A DNA stretch of 15,092 nucleotides from Acetobacteraceae bacterium. Lineage in GTDB: Bacteria; Pseudomonadota; Alphaproteobacteria; Acetobacterales; Acetobacteraceae. The DNA lies in contig JASHVY010000105.1 in assembly GCA_030044345.1 (NCBI GenBank), positions 1-15,092 on the forward strand, written 5' to 3'. Made by a program: the position numbers and the translations under genes. Below, piece by piece: positions 1 to 6,895 of this stretch; the stretch's first letter is position 1; each line of letters starts with the position of its first letter. The notes beneath the pieces were generated by a model that saw only the letters and a program-made list of their open reading frames with translations, ran no database searches and was not told the origin of the DNA.

Positions 1-17
1 ATGAAGGCAACGCGCAT
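1..17 (-). CDS. Start of a further gene, cut by the window edge (MRVAF...)
   Basis: Read on the minus strand, an ATG at 17-15 is preceded by a strong ribosome binding site (GGAGGAGGATCAAG, directly upstream). It opens a frame reading Met-Arg-Val-Ala-Phe before the sequence ends. The aldehyde dehydrogenase stop lies 30 bases upstream, so this would be the next gene of the same operon. An MRVAF start is common in NAD-binding and hydroxyacid dehydrogenases, but five codons do not allow a functional call. The Shine-Dalgarno quality is the only real support. Confidence 0.5.
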
Positions 18-47
18 CTTGATCCTCCTCCTCCGTCGTACTCGTAT

Positions 48-1577
48 TCAAAGACCTGGCGTGGCGTAATTGATGATGACAGTTTTCGGCCAGGTGAAGT
101 GCTCGACCATGCTCTCGGGCGACAGTTCGCGGCCGATGCCACTCAGCTTTACGCCACCATACTCGATACCGGCCTCGGCAACCGAAAACTGATTGACCTG
201 CACGAAGCCTGCTTCGATGCGGTCGATGAAATCCATCGCGCGCGCGAGATCGCGCGTCCAGAGCACCGCCGCGAGGCCATATCGCGAATCATTGGCCTCC
301 TTGATCACGCTATCGAAGTCGGCCCACGGCGTCACAGTCGCCACAGGGCCAAAAATCTCGTCACGACATACCGGAGACGATGCGGGAACACCCTCGATCA
401 GCGTCGGCAAGTAAAAATGTCCCTGCCGCAGTACGGCATCGTTTGGCCGTTCGCCTCCGATCACGATACGAGCACCGGGCGTTCCACGGGCCATTGCGAC
501 GTACCGCTCGACGCGGGCAAGTTGTTCAGCGGAGATCAGCGAGCCGATCTGCGTTGCCTCGTCGAGCGGATTGCCCATTCTGCCTTTGCCGAATTCTGAT
601 ACGACTTGGCCCAGAACTTCGCGGTAAACGGCCGTATGGATGAAGATGCGCGCGCCGGCTGTGCAGGACTGTCCCTGCCGGAACAGCCGCATGCCCTGCA
701 CGATGCCCGCAACCGCGAGGTCGAGGTCGGCATCCGGCATGATGATGTTCGGGTTCTTGCCGCCGAGTTCCGCTGTCACCGGGACAATCTTGTCGGCAGC
801 GTAATGCATGATCTGTGCGCCAACGGCGCTCGATCCAGTGAAGGTCACCTTGCGCACGGCCGGGTGCTCGGTGAGAGGCCTGCCGGCCTCTTCTCCGAAT
901 CCGGAAATCAGATTGGCGACGCCGGGGGGCAGCGCTTCCTGCAGGATTTCGAAAATCCGCATGACGGCGAGCGGCGCCTGCTCGGCGGTCTTCAGCACGA
1001 CCGTGTTGCCGGTGGCGAGTGCCGGCCCGAGTTTCGAGGCGGTTTGCATCAGCGGAGCATTCCAGGGAATGATCGCGCCGACGACACCGAGCGGAACTCG
1101 CTTCGTGAAAAGGAACCGCCGGTCGGTCAGCGGCACGGTCTTGCCCTTCGCCTCGTTGGCCATTCCGGCGAAGAAGCGGAAGATGTCAACCATCGTCCGC
1201 GCCTCGCCACGCGTCTGGGTGGCGATGGCGTTGCCGGTCTCCAGAGACGAAAGACAGGCGATCGATTCCGCTTCCGCCTCCAGTCGCGAGGCGACTTCCA
1301 GAAGCTTTGCACTGCGCTGCCGTCCTGGCATTGCCGCCCAGGATGGGAACGCGGAGCTCGCTGCCGCGACCGCGTGCGCAACATCCTCCGCGCCACATCG
1401 GGGCGCCGATCCGATGATCTCGCCGCTGGCAGGGTTTTCGACCGGGAAGCTCGCACGAGAGATCGCGCGCACCAACTTTCCGGCAACGACCACGTGATCC
1501 GACAGGCGTTCAGCGAGGACCTTGGCGTTCCGCGCGCGCTCAGCGGCGTCTGTCACGCATGCAGGTGCGTCCATCAT
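48..1577 (-). CDS. NAD(P)-dependent aldehyde dehydrogenase
   Basis: This 509-residue protein of the ALDH superfamily should oxidise an aldehyde to a carboxylate in the cytoplasm. The substrate is not evident. Visible motifs are PWN at 171-173, the cofactor lysine K196 in VVLKTAEQ, FTGS at 246-249, the general base E270 in TAELGGKNPN, the catalytic cysteine C305 in GQSCTAG and EIFGP at 407-411, so the active site is intact. Length and motif order resemble betaine- or hydroxymuconic-semialdehyde-type ALDHs. The start at 1577 (tandem ATG ATG) has GGAGGA seven bases upstream. It is divergent from the PdxA-like gene across a 166-base gap holding an operator copy and a good promoter (1667-1696). 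A second gene follows at 17. By context it probably performs a late oxidation in the pathway encoded here. Confidence 0.93.
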   Translation of the reverse strand: MMDAPACVTDAAERARNAKVLAERLSDHVVVAGKLVRAISRASFPVENPASGEIIGSAPRCGAEDVAHAVAAASSAFPSWAAMPGRQRSAKLLEVASRLEAEAESIACLSSLETGNAIATQTRGEARTMVDIFRFFAGMANEAKGKTVPLTDRRFLFTKRVPLGVVGAIIPWNAPLMQTASKLGPALATGNTVVLKTAEQAPLAVMRIFEILQEALPPGVANLISGFGEEAGRPLTEHPAVRKVTFTGSSAVGAQIMHYAADKIVPVTAELGGKNPNIIMPDADLDLAVAGIVQGMRLFRQGQSCTAGARIFIHTAVYREVLGQVVSEFGKGRMGNPLDEATQIGSLISAEQLARVERYVAMARGTPGARIVIGGERPNDAVLRQGHFYLPTLIEGVPASSPVCRDEIFGPVATVTPWADFDSVIKEANDSRYGLAAVLWTRDLARAMDFIDRIEAGFVQVNQFSVAEAGIEYGGVKLSGIGRELSPESMVEHFTWPKTVIINYATPGL

Positions 1578-1647
1578 GCCGTTTCCTCCGTCTGCGCGGC
1601 CTGCGCGTCGCGTTTTGCCGCGACGAGATCATGACCGACCTGCAGTC

Positions 1648-1669
1648 TTGCATTCGTATGCATCCATTG
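1648..1669. promoter_or_regulatory. Candidate operator, copy 1 (aldehyde dehydrogenase / pdxA-like divergent region)
   Basis: The core ATTCGTATGCATCC shares CGTATGCAT with the operator at 8855-8876 and, inverted, ATGCATACG with the one at 9010-9031. Its centre (1658/1659) lies 11 bases downstream of the centre of the minus-strand -10 box, the same offset as at the 9010-9031 copy. It is the least symmetrical of the three. Binding here would block the minus-strand promoter and overlap the weak plus-strand one. Confidence 0.6.
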
Positions 1670-1676
1670 ATAGCTT
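1648..1676 (+). promoter_or_regulatory. Weak candidate promoter for the PdxA-like gene
   Basis: TTGCAT (1648-1653), 17 bases, then TAGCTT (1671-1676). Both boxes are imperfect, but the spacing is ideal and the operator copy fills the spacer. No better candidate was seen between 1578 and 1743. Confidence 0.3.
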
Positions 1677-1696
1677 TGTCCGCCGGTGAGTGTCAA
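1667..1696 (-). promoter_or_regulatory. Promoter for the aldehyde dehydrogenase gene
   Basis: On the minus strand a perfect -35 TTGACA (1696-1691) is followed after 18 bases by TATCAA (1672-1667), which fits a sigma-70 -10 box. Transcription would begin near 1660, inside the operator copy at 1648-1669, giving a leader of roughly 80 bases before the ATG at 1577. Confidence 0.6.
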
Positions 1697-1743
1697 TCGC
1701 GTGCCATGGCCGGAGCGCTGATTGCAGGCGAGGGAGAACGTGC

Positions 1744-2742
1744 ATGCCACCGACGCGAATCGGTCTGGTCCTTGGTGATCCGGGTGGGGTCGGCCCGGAA
1801 CTGATCGCGAAGGTTCTGGCGGGGAGGGTGGAGACCGACAGATCCCGCTTTGTGGTGATCGGCAGCGCAGCGGCGCTGGCGGCCGGCGCCGAGATCGCTG
1901 GGGTTTCGCTTTCCCGGTTTATGACCCGGACCCGGATGATCGAGATCCCGACGGACGATCTCGGGCCGCTCCGTGTTGGTGAAGCGACAAGAGAGGCAGG
2001 AGAGTTCACATTAAGGAGCCTGCGAGCGGCGGTCGCGGCAGTGCAGGCAGACGAGATCGATGCGATCGTTTACGCGCCACTGAACAAGCACGCGATGAAG
2101 CTCGCCGGCTTCAGTGAGATCGACGAGATGCACTATCTCGCGACACTGTTTGGATGCAGGAGCTTTTTTTCAGAGCTGAATCAGCTCGACGGGTTCTGGA
2201 CGACCAGGGTCACGTCGCACGTGCCGCTCAGGGACGTGGCATCGCTAATCACGGAGCGACGCGTCATCGAAGCCACTATGCTTGGCGTCGAGACGATGCG
2301 GCGCGCCGGCGTTGCACGCCCGCGCATCGCCGTTGCGGGCCTGAACCCGCATGCCGGGGACGGCGGTACCATCGGGCGTGAGGAGATCGAAATCATCGCT
2401 CCGGCCGTCACAAGCATGCGTGCGCTGGGCTACGACATCCAGGGGCCGGCCTCGCCCGACACGGTCTTCCTCGGAGTACGGAACGGCATGGTGGACCTCG
2501 TGGTCACGATGTACCATGATCAGGGGCAGATTGCGCTGAAGTCGCTTGGCTTTGAGCGGGTGGTGACGATTCTCGGCGGACTCCCGGTTCCGGCAATCAC
2601 CGCATCCTCCGGGAGCGCATACGATATCGCAGGGCGTAACGTTGCGAATCCGGAAGCGCTCCTGCATGCTTGCGATTTGGCATGCCGCCTTGCCGACGCG
2701 CGAACCGCGCCTGCTACAGCCGTGCCGATGACCGCACGATGA
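1744..2742 (+). CDS. PdxA-family NAD-dependent dehydrogenase, divergent substrate site
   Basis: This 332-residue protein has the length of PdxA, which oxidises and decarboxylates 4-phosphohydroxy-threonine. The family also includes PdxA2 enzymes for D-threonate/D-erythronate 4-phosphate and the TphB dihydrodiol dehydrogenase. Family motifs are GDPGGVGPE (11-19), SHVPLRDV with metal ligand H149, GLNPHAGDGG with H193, and MYHDQG with H248. The metal triad is therefore complete, and K256 (E. coli K274) is kept. The residues matching E. coli H136, T137, N283 and R292 are E118, M119, T265 and A274 in my hand alignment, so the usual phosphate-substrate pocket looks rebuilt. I chose the ATG at 1744, just after GAGGGAGA; a longer in-frame start at 1690 lacks such a site. 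Its last 29 bases overlap the end of the LacI-type gene. A role in vitamin B6 synthesis is unlikely given the context. Confidence 0.88.
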   Translation: MPPTRIGLVLGDPGGVGPELIAKVLAGRVETDRSRFVVIGSAAALAAGAEIAGVSLSRFMTRTRMIEIPTDDLGPLRVGEATREAGEFTLRSLRAAVAAVQADEIDAIVYAPLNKHAMKLAGFSEIDEMHYLATLFGCRSFFSELNQLDGFWTTRVTSHVPLRDVASLITERRVIEATMLGVETMRRAGVARPRIAVAGLNPHAGDGGTIGREEIEIIAPAVTSMRALGYDIQGPASPDTVFLGVRNGMVDLVVTMYHDQGQIALKSLGFERVVTILGGLPVPAITASSGSAYDIAGRNVANPEALLHACDLACRLADARTAPATAVPMTAR

Positions 2743-3715
2743 GCCGGCCAGGAACACGGACTGAGGATGGCTGGACGGTCGGATCCTCGATCTGCCGCAG
2801 CAGAACGGCAATGGCTTCATCGACCATTCGGTTTACGGGCTGCCGCACGGTGGTGAGATTGTAGCTCGGCCAGGCTGCCGCCAGGATGTCGTCGAAGCCG
2901 ACGATCGAGACGTCTTCGGGCACCGACAGCGATAACTCCCTTCGTGCGGCGTCCAACGCGCCAAGCGCCATGATGTCGCTGATACAGAACAGCGCCGTCG
3001 GTCGGTCGGGCGCCGACAGCATCTGACGTGCGGCAGCGAAGCCGCCTTCATACGTGTTGGCGCCGGAAGATTCGGCCAGCGCGGTAATGCCCTCGTGGCG
3101 CAGTTCCTTGGTGAAAGCGCGGCGTCGCTCCCTGTGCGTGGACGTGTCGGCCCGGCCGCCGATGAGTCCGAAGCGACGATGGCCGGCTCGGCACAGCAGC
3201 CGTGCCACATTCTGCGCTCCCTCCTCGTTGGCGCAGCAAACGGAGCTGACCGGGTTGCCATAGACGTTTCGGTTGAACAGCACGACCGGAGTGCCGGCGC
3301 CTGCGATTGTCCTGGCCATGCTGGACGACAGCGTCGCGGAGGTGATCACCACGCCTGCCACCTGATATTGCAGCATCTGCGGTAGGACCGCGTCGACATC
3401 GGCTTCCGCCGGGACGCTGAACAGCAGCACGCGGCGCCCAAGAGCCTGCAGCTTCTGCGTGAAGGCGTGCAGCACGGCGGGATAAAAAGGGTTGAGGATG
3501 TCGCCCATCACGATCCCGATCATGTTGGATCTTCGCGAGATCAGTGAGCGGGCAAGCTCGTTCGGCCAGTATCCCAATTGTTCCGCGGCCGCCCGGATGC
3601 GCTTTAGCGTCGCCTTCGAGACCGACCCTTCCCGGCTGAACGCGCGCGAAACCGTCGTTTGCGAAACGCCGGCCAGCCTCGCGACCTCATGCGAAGTGAC
3701 TTTCCTGATCTTCAT
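2714..3715 (-). CDS. LacI-family transcriptional regulator
   Basis: This 333-residue protein has the full LacI/GalR architecture. It starts with a helix-turn-helix at residues 7-26 (SHEVARLAGVSQTTVSRAF), then the hinge helix PNELARSLISRRS (about 51-63). A periplasmic-binding-protein-like effector domain runs from about 65 to the end, with the family strings IGIVMGDILNPFY, VVLFNR and DVSIVGFDD. Such proteins usually repress and release DNA on binding a sugar or a pathway intermediate. The ATG at 3715 has GGGAGG two bases upstream, which is close but workable. It is the only regulator in the window and sits between the two enzyme units, so it is the obvious candidate to bind the three repeated operators. 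That link is inference: the shared site does not have the central CG typical of LacI operators. Confidence 0.93.
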   Translation of the reverse strand: MKIRKVTSHEVARLAGVSQTTVSRAFSREGSVSKATLKRIRAAAEQLGYWPNELARSLISRRSNMIGIVMGDILNPFYPAVLHAFTQKLQALGRRVLLFSVPAEADVDAVLPQMLQYQVAGVVITSATLSSSMARTIAGAGTPVVLFNRNVYGNPVSSVCCANEEGAQNVARLLCRAGHRRFGLIGGRADTSTHRERRRAFTKELRHEGITALAESSGANTYEGGFAAARQMLSAPDRPTALFCISDIMALGALDAARRELSLSVPEDVSIVGFDDILAAAWPSYNLTTVRQPVNRMVDEAIAVLLRQIEDPTVQPSSVRVPGRLIVRSSARL

Positions 3716-3743
3716 CGCCTCCCAAACCTCTGGATCCGGGCTT

Positions 3744-3755
3744 CCGGGCGCCCGG
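3744..3755. repeat. GC-rich 12-base perfect palindrome in the regulator leader
   Basis: CCGGGCGCCCGG lies 29 to 40 bases upstream of the ATG of the LacI-type gene, in the gap 3716-3920. It could fold in the leader RNA. No function is evident. Confidence 0.35.
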
Positions 3756-3773
3756 CACGAAACCGCCGCGGGT

Positions 3774-3812
3774 AAAAAACTCCGCTCAGGCGAATCGTAT
3801 CGGCCTCTGCGG
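3774..3812 (-). terminator. Candidate rho-independent terminator of the large minus-strand operon
   Basis: On the minus strand CCGCAGAGGC (3812-3803) can pair with GCCTGAGCGG (3791-3782): four pairs, two mismatches, four pairs, with an 11-base loop. It is followed after AG by six T (3779-3774). It lies downstream of the metallo-beta-lactamase stop and upstream of the LacI-type gene, a sensible place to end the six-gene operon. Confidence 0.5.
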
Positions 3813-3850
3813 CAACATCAAGCCGGGGCAGAATGCCGATTCGTATCGGC
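3791..3850. promoter_or_regulatory. Repeated CGAWTCGTATCGGC, possible autoregulatory site
   Basis: CGAATCGTATCGGC (3791-3804) and CGATTCGTATCGGC (3837-3850) are direct repeats 46 bases apart with one difference. Both lie upstream of the LacI-type gene. The inner CGATTCGTATCG is a near palindrome around a central CG, as in LacI operators. The first copy falls in the loop of the candidate terminator, so chance or a structural role remains possible. Confidence 0.3.
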
Positions 3851-3866
3851 GCACCGCCATATGCCC

Positions 3867-3921
3867 GTGTCCTGCCCTTGAAGCGCGTCGCGAAAAGCGA
3901 CGAACTTCGGGGACGGGACAC
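3867..3921. repeat. Long interrupted palindrome, REP-like, element A
   Basis: Nested arms GTGTCC...GGGACAC, CCC...GGG, GAAG...CTTC and CGTCGC...GCGACG (around GAAAA) form a 55-base hairpin ending on the first base of the metallo-beta-lactamase stop codon. It is related to the two palindromes at 11688-11724 and 11754-11805. It has no T-run of its own. A role in protecting or ending the operon mRNA is plausible. Confidence 0.75.
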
Positions 3922-4808
3922 TAGGCCACCATCGACCTGACGCCGTCCGCAAGGCATATCTCGGTGATCCGCAGGCCCTTGTCGGTGACGCGAGAAGGGA
4001 AGCGGTCCTTCAGGCGCTCCTCGTGGATTGGGATCACGCGCCGGGTCTCGTTACCCACCTGCTTTACCATGTCCTCGGTCGCTGAAATCAGGTTCATTTG
4101 GCTGCCCACCGCCAATCCCACTGGCACATACATCCCTTCCGGCGCTCTTCCGCCGCCCAAATCGCCCAGGTTTTCGAATTGATAGGCAAGATCCCCCGCC
4201 AGCACCCAGACGTCCTGCGAATCGCGCCTGCCGTCATTTCGCACGGCGACCCACATCGACCCCCAGGTATGCGTGTCGGGCGCGGCATGCAGATCGATCC
4301 CGGGAAGCACATCCTGCCGGTCGCCGTCGACGCAGACCAGACGGCGCTGTCGCGCAAGCTCGACGCCGCGAAGAATGTCACCCGGATCGATGCCGCTGAG
4401 CACCCAGCGCATACGCTCGGGCAGCGAGAGCGCCCAGACCCATTTGGCAATCTCGCGCTCCTGGATATAGAACACGCCACGAGGAAAAGCCTCTACATTC
4501 CCGAAATGATCGAAGTGGGCATGCGTGATGAACACCGTGTCTATGTCTTCGGGGCTGAGATCGATCTCCGCGAGCACGGTGCGGGGCGAGTGCCAGTTCT
4601 CCACGCCAAGGCTATCCGCAATTTCCTTTCCGTAATCTCCATTGTTGTAGCCGACATCGACCATGGCGACGCGGCCGCCGCCCTTGATGACGGTATAGCA
4701 GTAGGGAAGCTTGAGGTATCCTTGGTTATGGGCGCCGTATAGAACGCCGCTGCGATGGAAGTTCCGCACAAAGCTGTATTCCAGAACCCAGATCGAATAT
4801 TGTGTCAT
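3921..4808 (-). CDS. Metallo-beta-lactamase-fold hydrolase, N-acyl homoserine lactonase-like
   Basis: The 295-residue protein has the dinuclear metal site of the AiiA/AttM lactonase group: HAHFDH at 96-101, H180 in PDTHTWGS, D206 in LAGDLAY and H262 in IPIHEE. Y209, three residues after D206, matches the AiiA tyrosine that stabilises the lactone carbonyl. It should therefore hydrolyse a lactone or related ester in the cytoplasm; no signal peptide is seen. Because it sits in a catabolic operon, a sugar- or hydroxyacid-lactone is at least as likely as a quorum-sensing signal. The ATG at 4808 overlaps the upstream stop as ATGA, indicating translational coupling. A longer frame from a TTG at 4847 is less convincing. 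It is the last gene of the operon, followed by palindrome A and a terminator candidate. Confidence 0.88.
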   Translation of the reverse strand: MTQYSIWVLEYSFVRNFHRSGVLYGAHNQGYLKLPYCYTVIKGGGRVAMVDVGYNNGDYGKEIADSLGVENWHSPRTVLAEIDLSPEDIDTVFITHAHFDHFGNVEAFPRGVFYIQEREIAKWVWALSLPERMRWVLSGIDPGDILRGVELARQRRLVCVDGDRQDVLPGIDLHAAPDTHTWGSMWVAVRNDGRRDSQDVWVLAGDLAYQFENLGDLGGGRAPEGMYVPVGLAVGSQMNLISATEDMVKQVGNETRRVIPIHEERLKDRFPSRVTDKGLRITEICLADGVRSMVA

Positions 4809-5338
4809 TGTCCCGATCTTTCGAAAGCTCTGCCACAGGCGCAGCAAGCGCCACTCATATCGACCATGGTCATGCCGAGGTCATGGTTGCAGACACTTTG
4901 CAGCAGGCGATAGGCGGCTGTCAGGTGGCCCGCCGCATCGTCGATGCCCTCGGCGCCCGGCGCTCGGCGCAGGCGGCCGATGATCGCAAGCGCGGCGTCG
5001 ATATGTGTCGCTGCTTGTCGCAGCCGTTCGCATTCACCGACCCGGCCGTCAGGTGCCCGCAGTGCACTAAAATCCTCGAGAACCCGTCGCCACCGTTCGC
5101 GTGCGATCGCAATCTCAGGCAGATCCGAAAGGTCGCGGCACAATCGTGCCTGCGCCAGAATAAGCAATCCCGACAATTGTCCGATCAGGGCACGCAACCC
5201 ATCAAAGACGTCTCGGGCAGCAATCCGATAGGCGATTGTGCGATCATCGAAGGAGTCTGCGGATAACCTTCGTCTGCCCGGTATCCTTTGGGCGCCGTCG
5301 CGGCCTGCCGACATCTCCACAGACGACACCGCTCTCAA
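4805..5338 (-). CDS. Unrecognised 177-residue protein with a cysteine-rich tail
   Basis: I do not recognise this family. The protein looks cytosolic, mostly helical and rich in Arg, Ala and Leu. No signal peptide or membrane span is seen. A cluster near the C-terminus (SGACCACG) carries a CCxC arrangement that could bind a metal or form a disulfide. Reality as a gene is supported by its position: the stop overlaps the next ATG as ATGA, and a TTG start at 5338 overlaps the upstream SDR stop as TTGA. An alternative ATG at 5314 would leave a 20-base gap but has GGAG directly against it. It could be a small partner or helper of the SDR or the lactonase-like enzyme; this is only suggested by coupling. 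Confidence 0.7.
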   Translation of the reverse strand: MRAVSSVEMSAGRDGAQRIPGRRRLSADSFDDRTIAYRIAARDVFDGLRALIGQLSGLLILAQARLCRDLSDLPEIAIARERWRRVLEDFSALRAPDGRVGECERLRQAATHIDAALAIIGRLRRAPGAEGIDDAAGHLTAAYRLLQSVCNHDLGMTMVDMSGACCACGRAFERSGQ

Positions 5339-6102
5339 TCCACGGTCCAGCCGCCGTCAACGACCAGCGAGGAGCCGGTCATCATCGCGGAGGCATCCGA
5401 CGCCAGCAGCACGATCGCCCCCAGCAGGTCCTCGACCTGGCCGATGCGTCCCAGCTTGATTTTGGACAGCACCTCGGTTCGGAATGTTGGATTGGCGAGG
5501 AACCTGCCTGCAAGCGGCGTCTCGATAAATGTCGGACAAAGTGTATTGACCCGAATGCCATGTGGCGCGAGGTCCACAGCCATCGCGCGCGTCATTCCCT
5601 CCATCGCCCATTTCGACGCGCAATAGACACTGCGTCGCGTCGCTCCGACCAATCCCATCTGCGACGAGACGTTGATAATGGAGCCCCGCTGCCCGGCCAC
5701 GACGAGCGAGCGCGCCACGGCCTGCGCGACAAAAAATGCGGCACGCACGTTCAGGTCGAATATGAAATCAAAATCCTCGACCTTGACGTCGAGGAAAAGG
5801 TCCGTCCGATTGGTGCCAGCGTTGTTGAGCAGGACATGAAAGGGGGGACGTCCGCCGATCTCGGTGGCAACCGCCCGAAGATCGGTCACATCGATCACGA
5901 TGCAGTCGGCAGCACCGCCGTTGGCCCGGATGGTGTCCGCGGCCCTCTCGATCTCCTCGCGCGTGCGGGCCGCCAGCGTCACTGCGGCGCCCATTTCGGC
6001 CAACACAGACGCTGCGGCAAGGCCGATGCCCCGCCCGGCTCCGGTGACGAGCGCGCGCCGCCCATCCAGACGGAACCTCTCCAGGAACTGTGCGGGTTGC
6101 AT
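5335..6102 (-). CDS. Short-chain dehydrogenase/reductase (SDR), classical type
   Basis: This is a 255-residue Rossmann-fold oxidoreductase. The cofactor loop is TGAGRGIG (20-27), and R46 after the second strand suggests NADP preference. NNAG is at 93-96, and the catalytic tetrad is N118, S147, Y160 and K164 (YCASK). The C-terminal VDGGWTVD is usual for the family. It should interconvert an alcohol and a ketone of the imported compound or an intermediate. The ATG at 6102 has AGAGGAAG about eight bases upstream; a GTG at 6108 is possible but sits too close to it. It lies 31 bases after the previous SDR and overlaps the unknown gene downstream, so it is fourth in the operon. It is only distantly similar to the neighbouring SDR, so this is not a recent duplication. 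Confidence 0.93.
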   Translation of the reverse strand: MQPAQFLERFRLDGRRALVTGAGRGIGLAAASVLAEMGAAVTLAARTREEIERAADTIRANGGAADCIVIDVTDLRAVATEIGGRPPFHVLLNNAGTNRTDLFLDVKVEDFDFIFDLNVRAAFFVAQAVARSLVVAGQRGSIINVSSQMGLVGATRRSVYCASKWAMEGMTRAMAVDLAPHGIRVNTLCPTFIETPLAGRFLANPTFRTEVLSKIKLGRIGQVEDLLGAIVLLASDASAMMTGSSLVVDGGWTVD

Positions 6103-6133
6103 CGCCACCGCTTCCTCTTATTGCCGTCCTCTT

Positions 6134-6895
6134 CTACTGGTGGATCAGGAGGCCGCCATTGACATCGAGCACGCTGCCGGTGATGTAGCTTGCGAGATCG
6201 GAAACAAGGAACAGGCAGGCTTTCGCCACATCGTCGGCGGTTCCCAGCCGTCCCAGCGGAACTTCGGCTGCGATCGCCTTGCGTCGTTCCTCTGAGAGCT
6301 TGCCCTGGAAGATGTCGGTATCGATCGTGCCTGGCGCAATCGCGTTGACACGGATGCCATCCGGACCCAACTCGCGCGCCATTGATTTCGCCAGGCTTTG
6401 CACCGCTCCTTTTGATGCGGAATAGTGCGGGCCTCCGAACAGGCCGCCGCCACGCTGTGCCGCAACGGAACCGATCGTGACGATGCTGCCCTGGCGCTGC
6501 GCCCGGAGGTGCGGCACCACCGCCTGGCACATGTTGAATGTACCTCTGACGTTCACATCCATCACCAACGCGTACCTCTCCGGCGTGACCTCCATGAGCC
6601 GGTCCGGCTGGCTGACGCCCGCATAGTTGACAAGGATGTCGAGCCGCCCGAAGTCGGTGAGCGTCTGTTTCACGGCTCGCCGGCAAGCAGCGGCGTCGGA
6701 GACGTCGCACCCATAGCCCCGATGTTCCGGCCCGATATCGCGGGCGGCGGCAGCGCTTGCCTCGGCATCGACATCGATGATGGCGACGCGGGCGCCCGCC
6801 TCGGCAAAGCGCCGGGCGGTCGCTCGGCCGATCCCGCGCAGGGATGCCGCGCCAGTGATGATCGCAACCTTCTCTGCCAGCAGGGCGGCGCTCAT
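6134..6895 (-). CDS. Short-chain dehydrogenase/reductase (SDR) with NYAG variant
   Basis: The 253-residue protein has the longer cofactor loop TGAASLRGIG (14-23), and D41 after the second strand points to NAD. NYAG replaces the usual NNAG at 90-93. The tetrad N115, S143, Y158 and K162 (YSASK) is complete, so the enzyme should be active as an alcohol or polyol dehydrogenase. Its ATG at 6895 overlaps the stop of the upstream beta-hydroxyacid dehydrogenase as ATGA and has no clear ribosome binding site, so it probably depends on coupled translation. Together with the NADP-type SDR downstream, it gives the operon two dehydrogenases of apparently different cofactor preference, which suggests successive oxidations or an oxidation-reduction pair (inference). 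Confidence 0.93.
   Translation of the reverse strand: MSAALLAEKVAIITGAASLRGIGRATARRFAEAGARVAIIDVDAEASAAAARDIGPEHRGYGCDVSDAAACRRAVKQTLTDFGRLDILVNYAGVSQPDRLMEVTPERYALVMDVNVRGTFNMCQAVVPHLRAQRQGSIVTIGSVAAQRGGGLFGGPHYSASKGAVQSLAKSMARELGPDGIRVNAIAPGTIDTDIFQGKLSEERRKAIAAEVPLGRLGTADDVAKACLFLVSDLASYITGSVLDVNGGLLIHQ

Noticed and set aside
606..1634. Plus-strand open frame of 342 codons opposite the aldehyde dehydrogenase
   Set aside because: It is antisense to a gene with complete catalytic motifs, and its product is Arg/Gly-rich without any family resemblance. This is typical of a GC-rich shadow frame.
5236..6162. Plus-strand open frame of 308 codons opposite the SDR and the unknown gene
   Set aside because: The product is low in structure, rich in His, Arg and Gly, and lies antisense to a certain SDR. 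No ribosome binding site was seen.
5335..6895. Tandem duplication of the two SDR genes
   Set aside because: The cofactor loops, cofactor-selecting residues and termini differ strongly, so they are distinct subfamilies rather than a recent copy.
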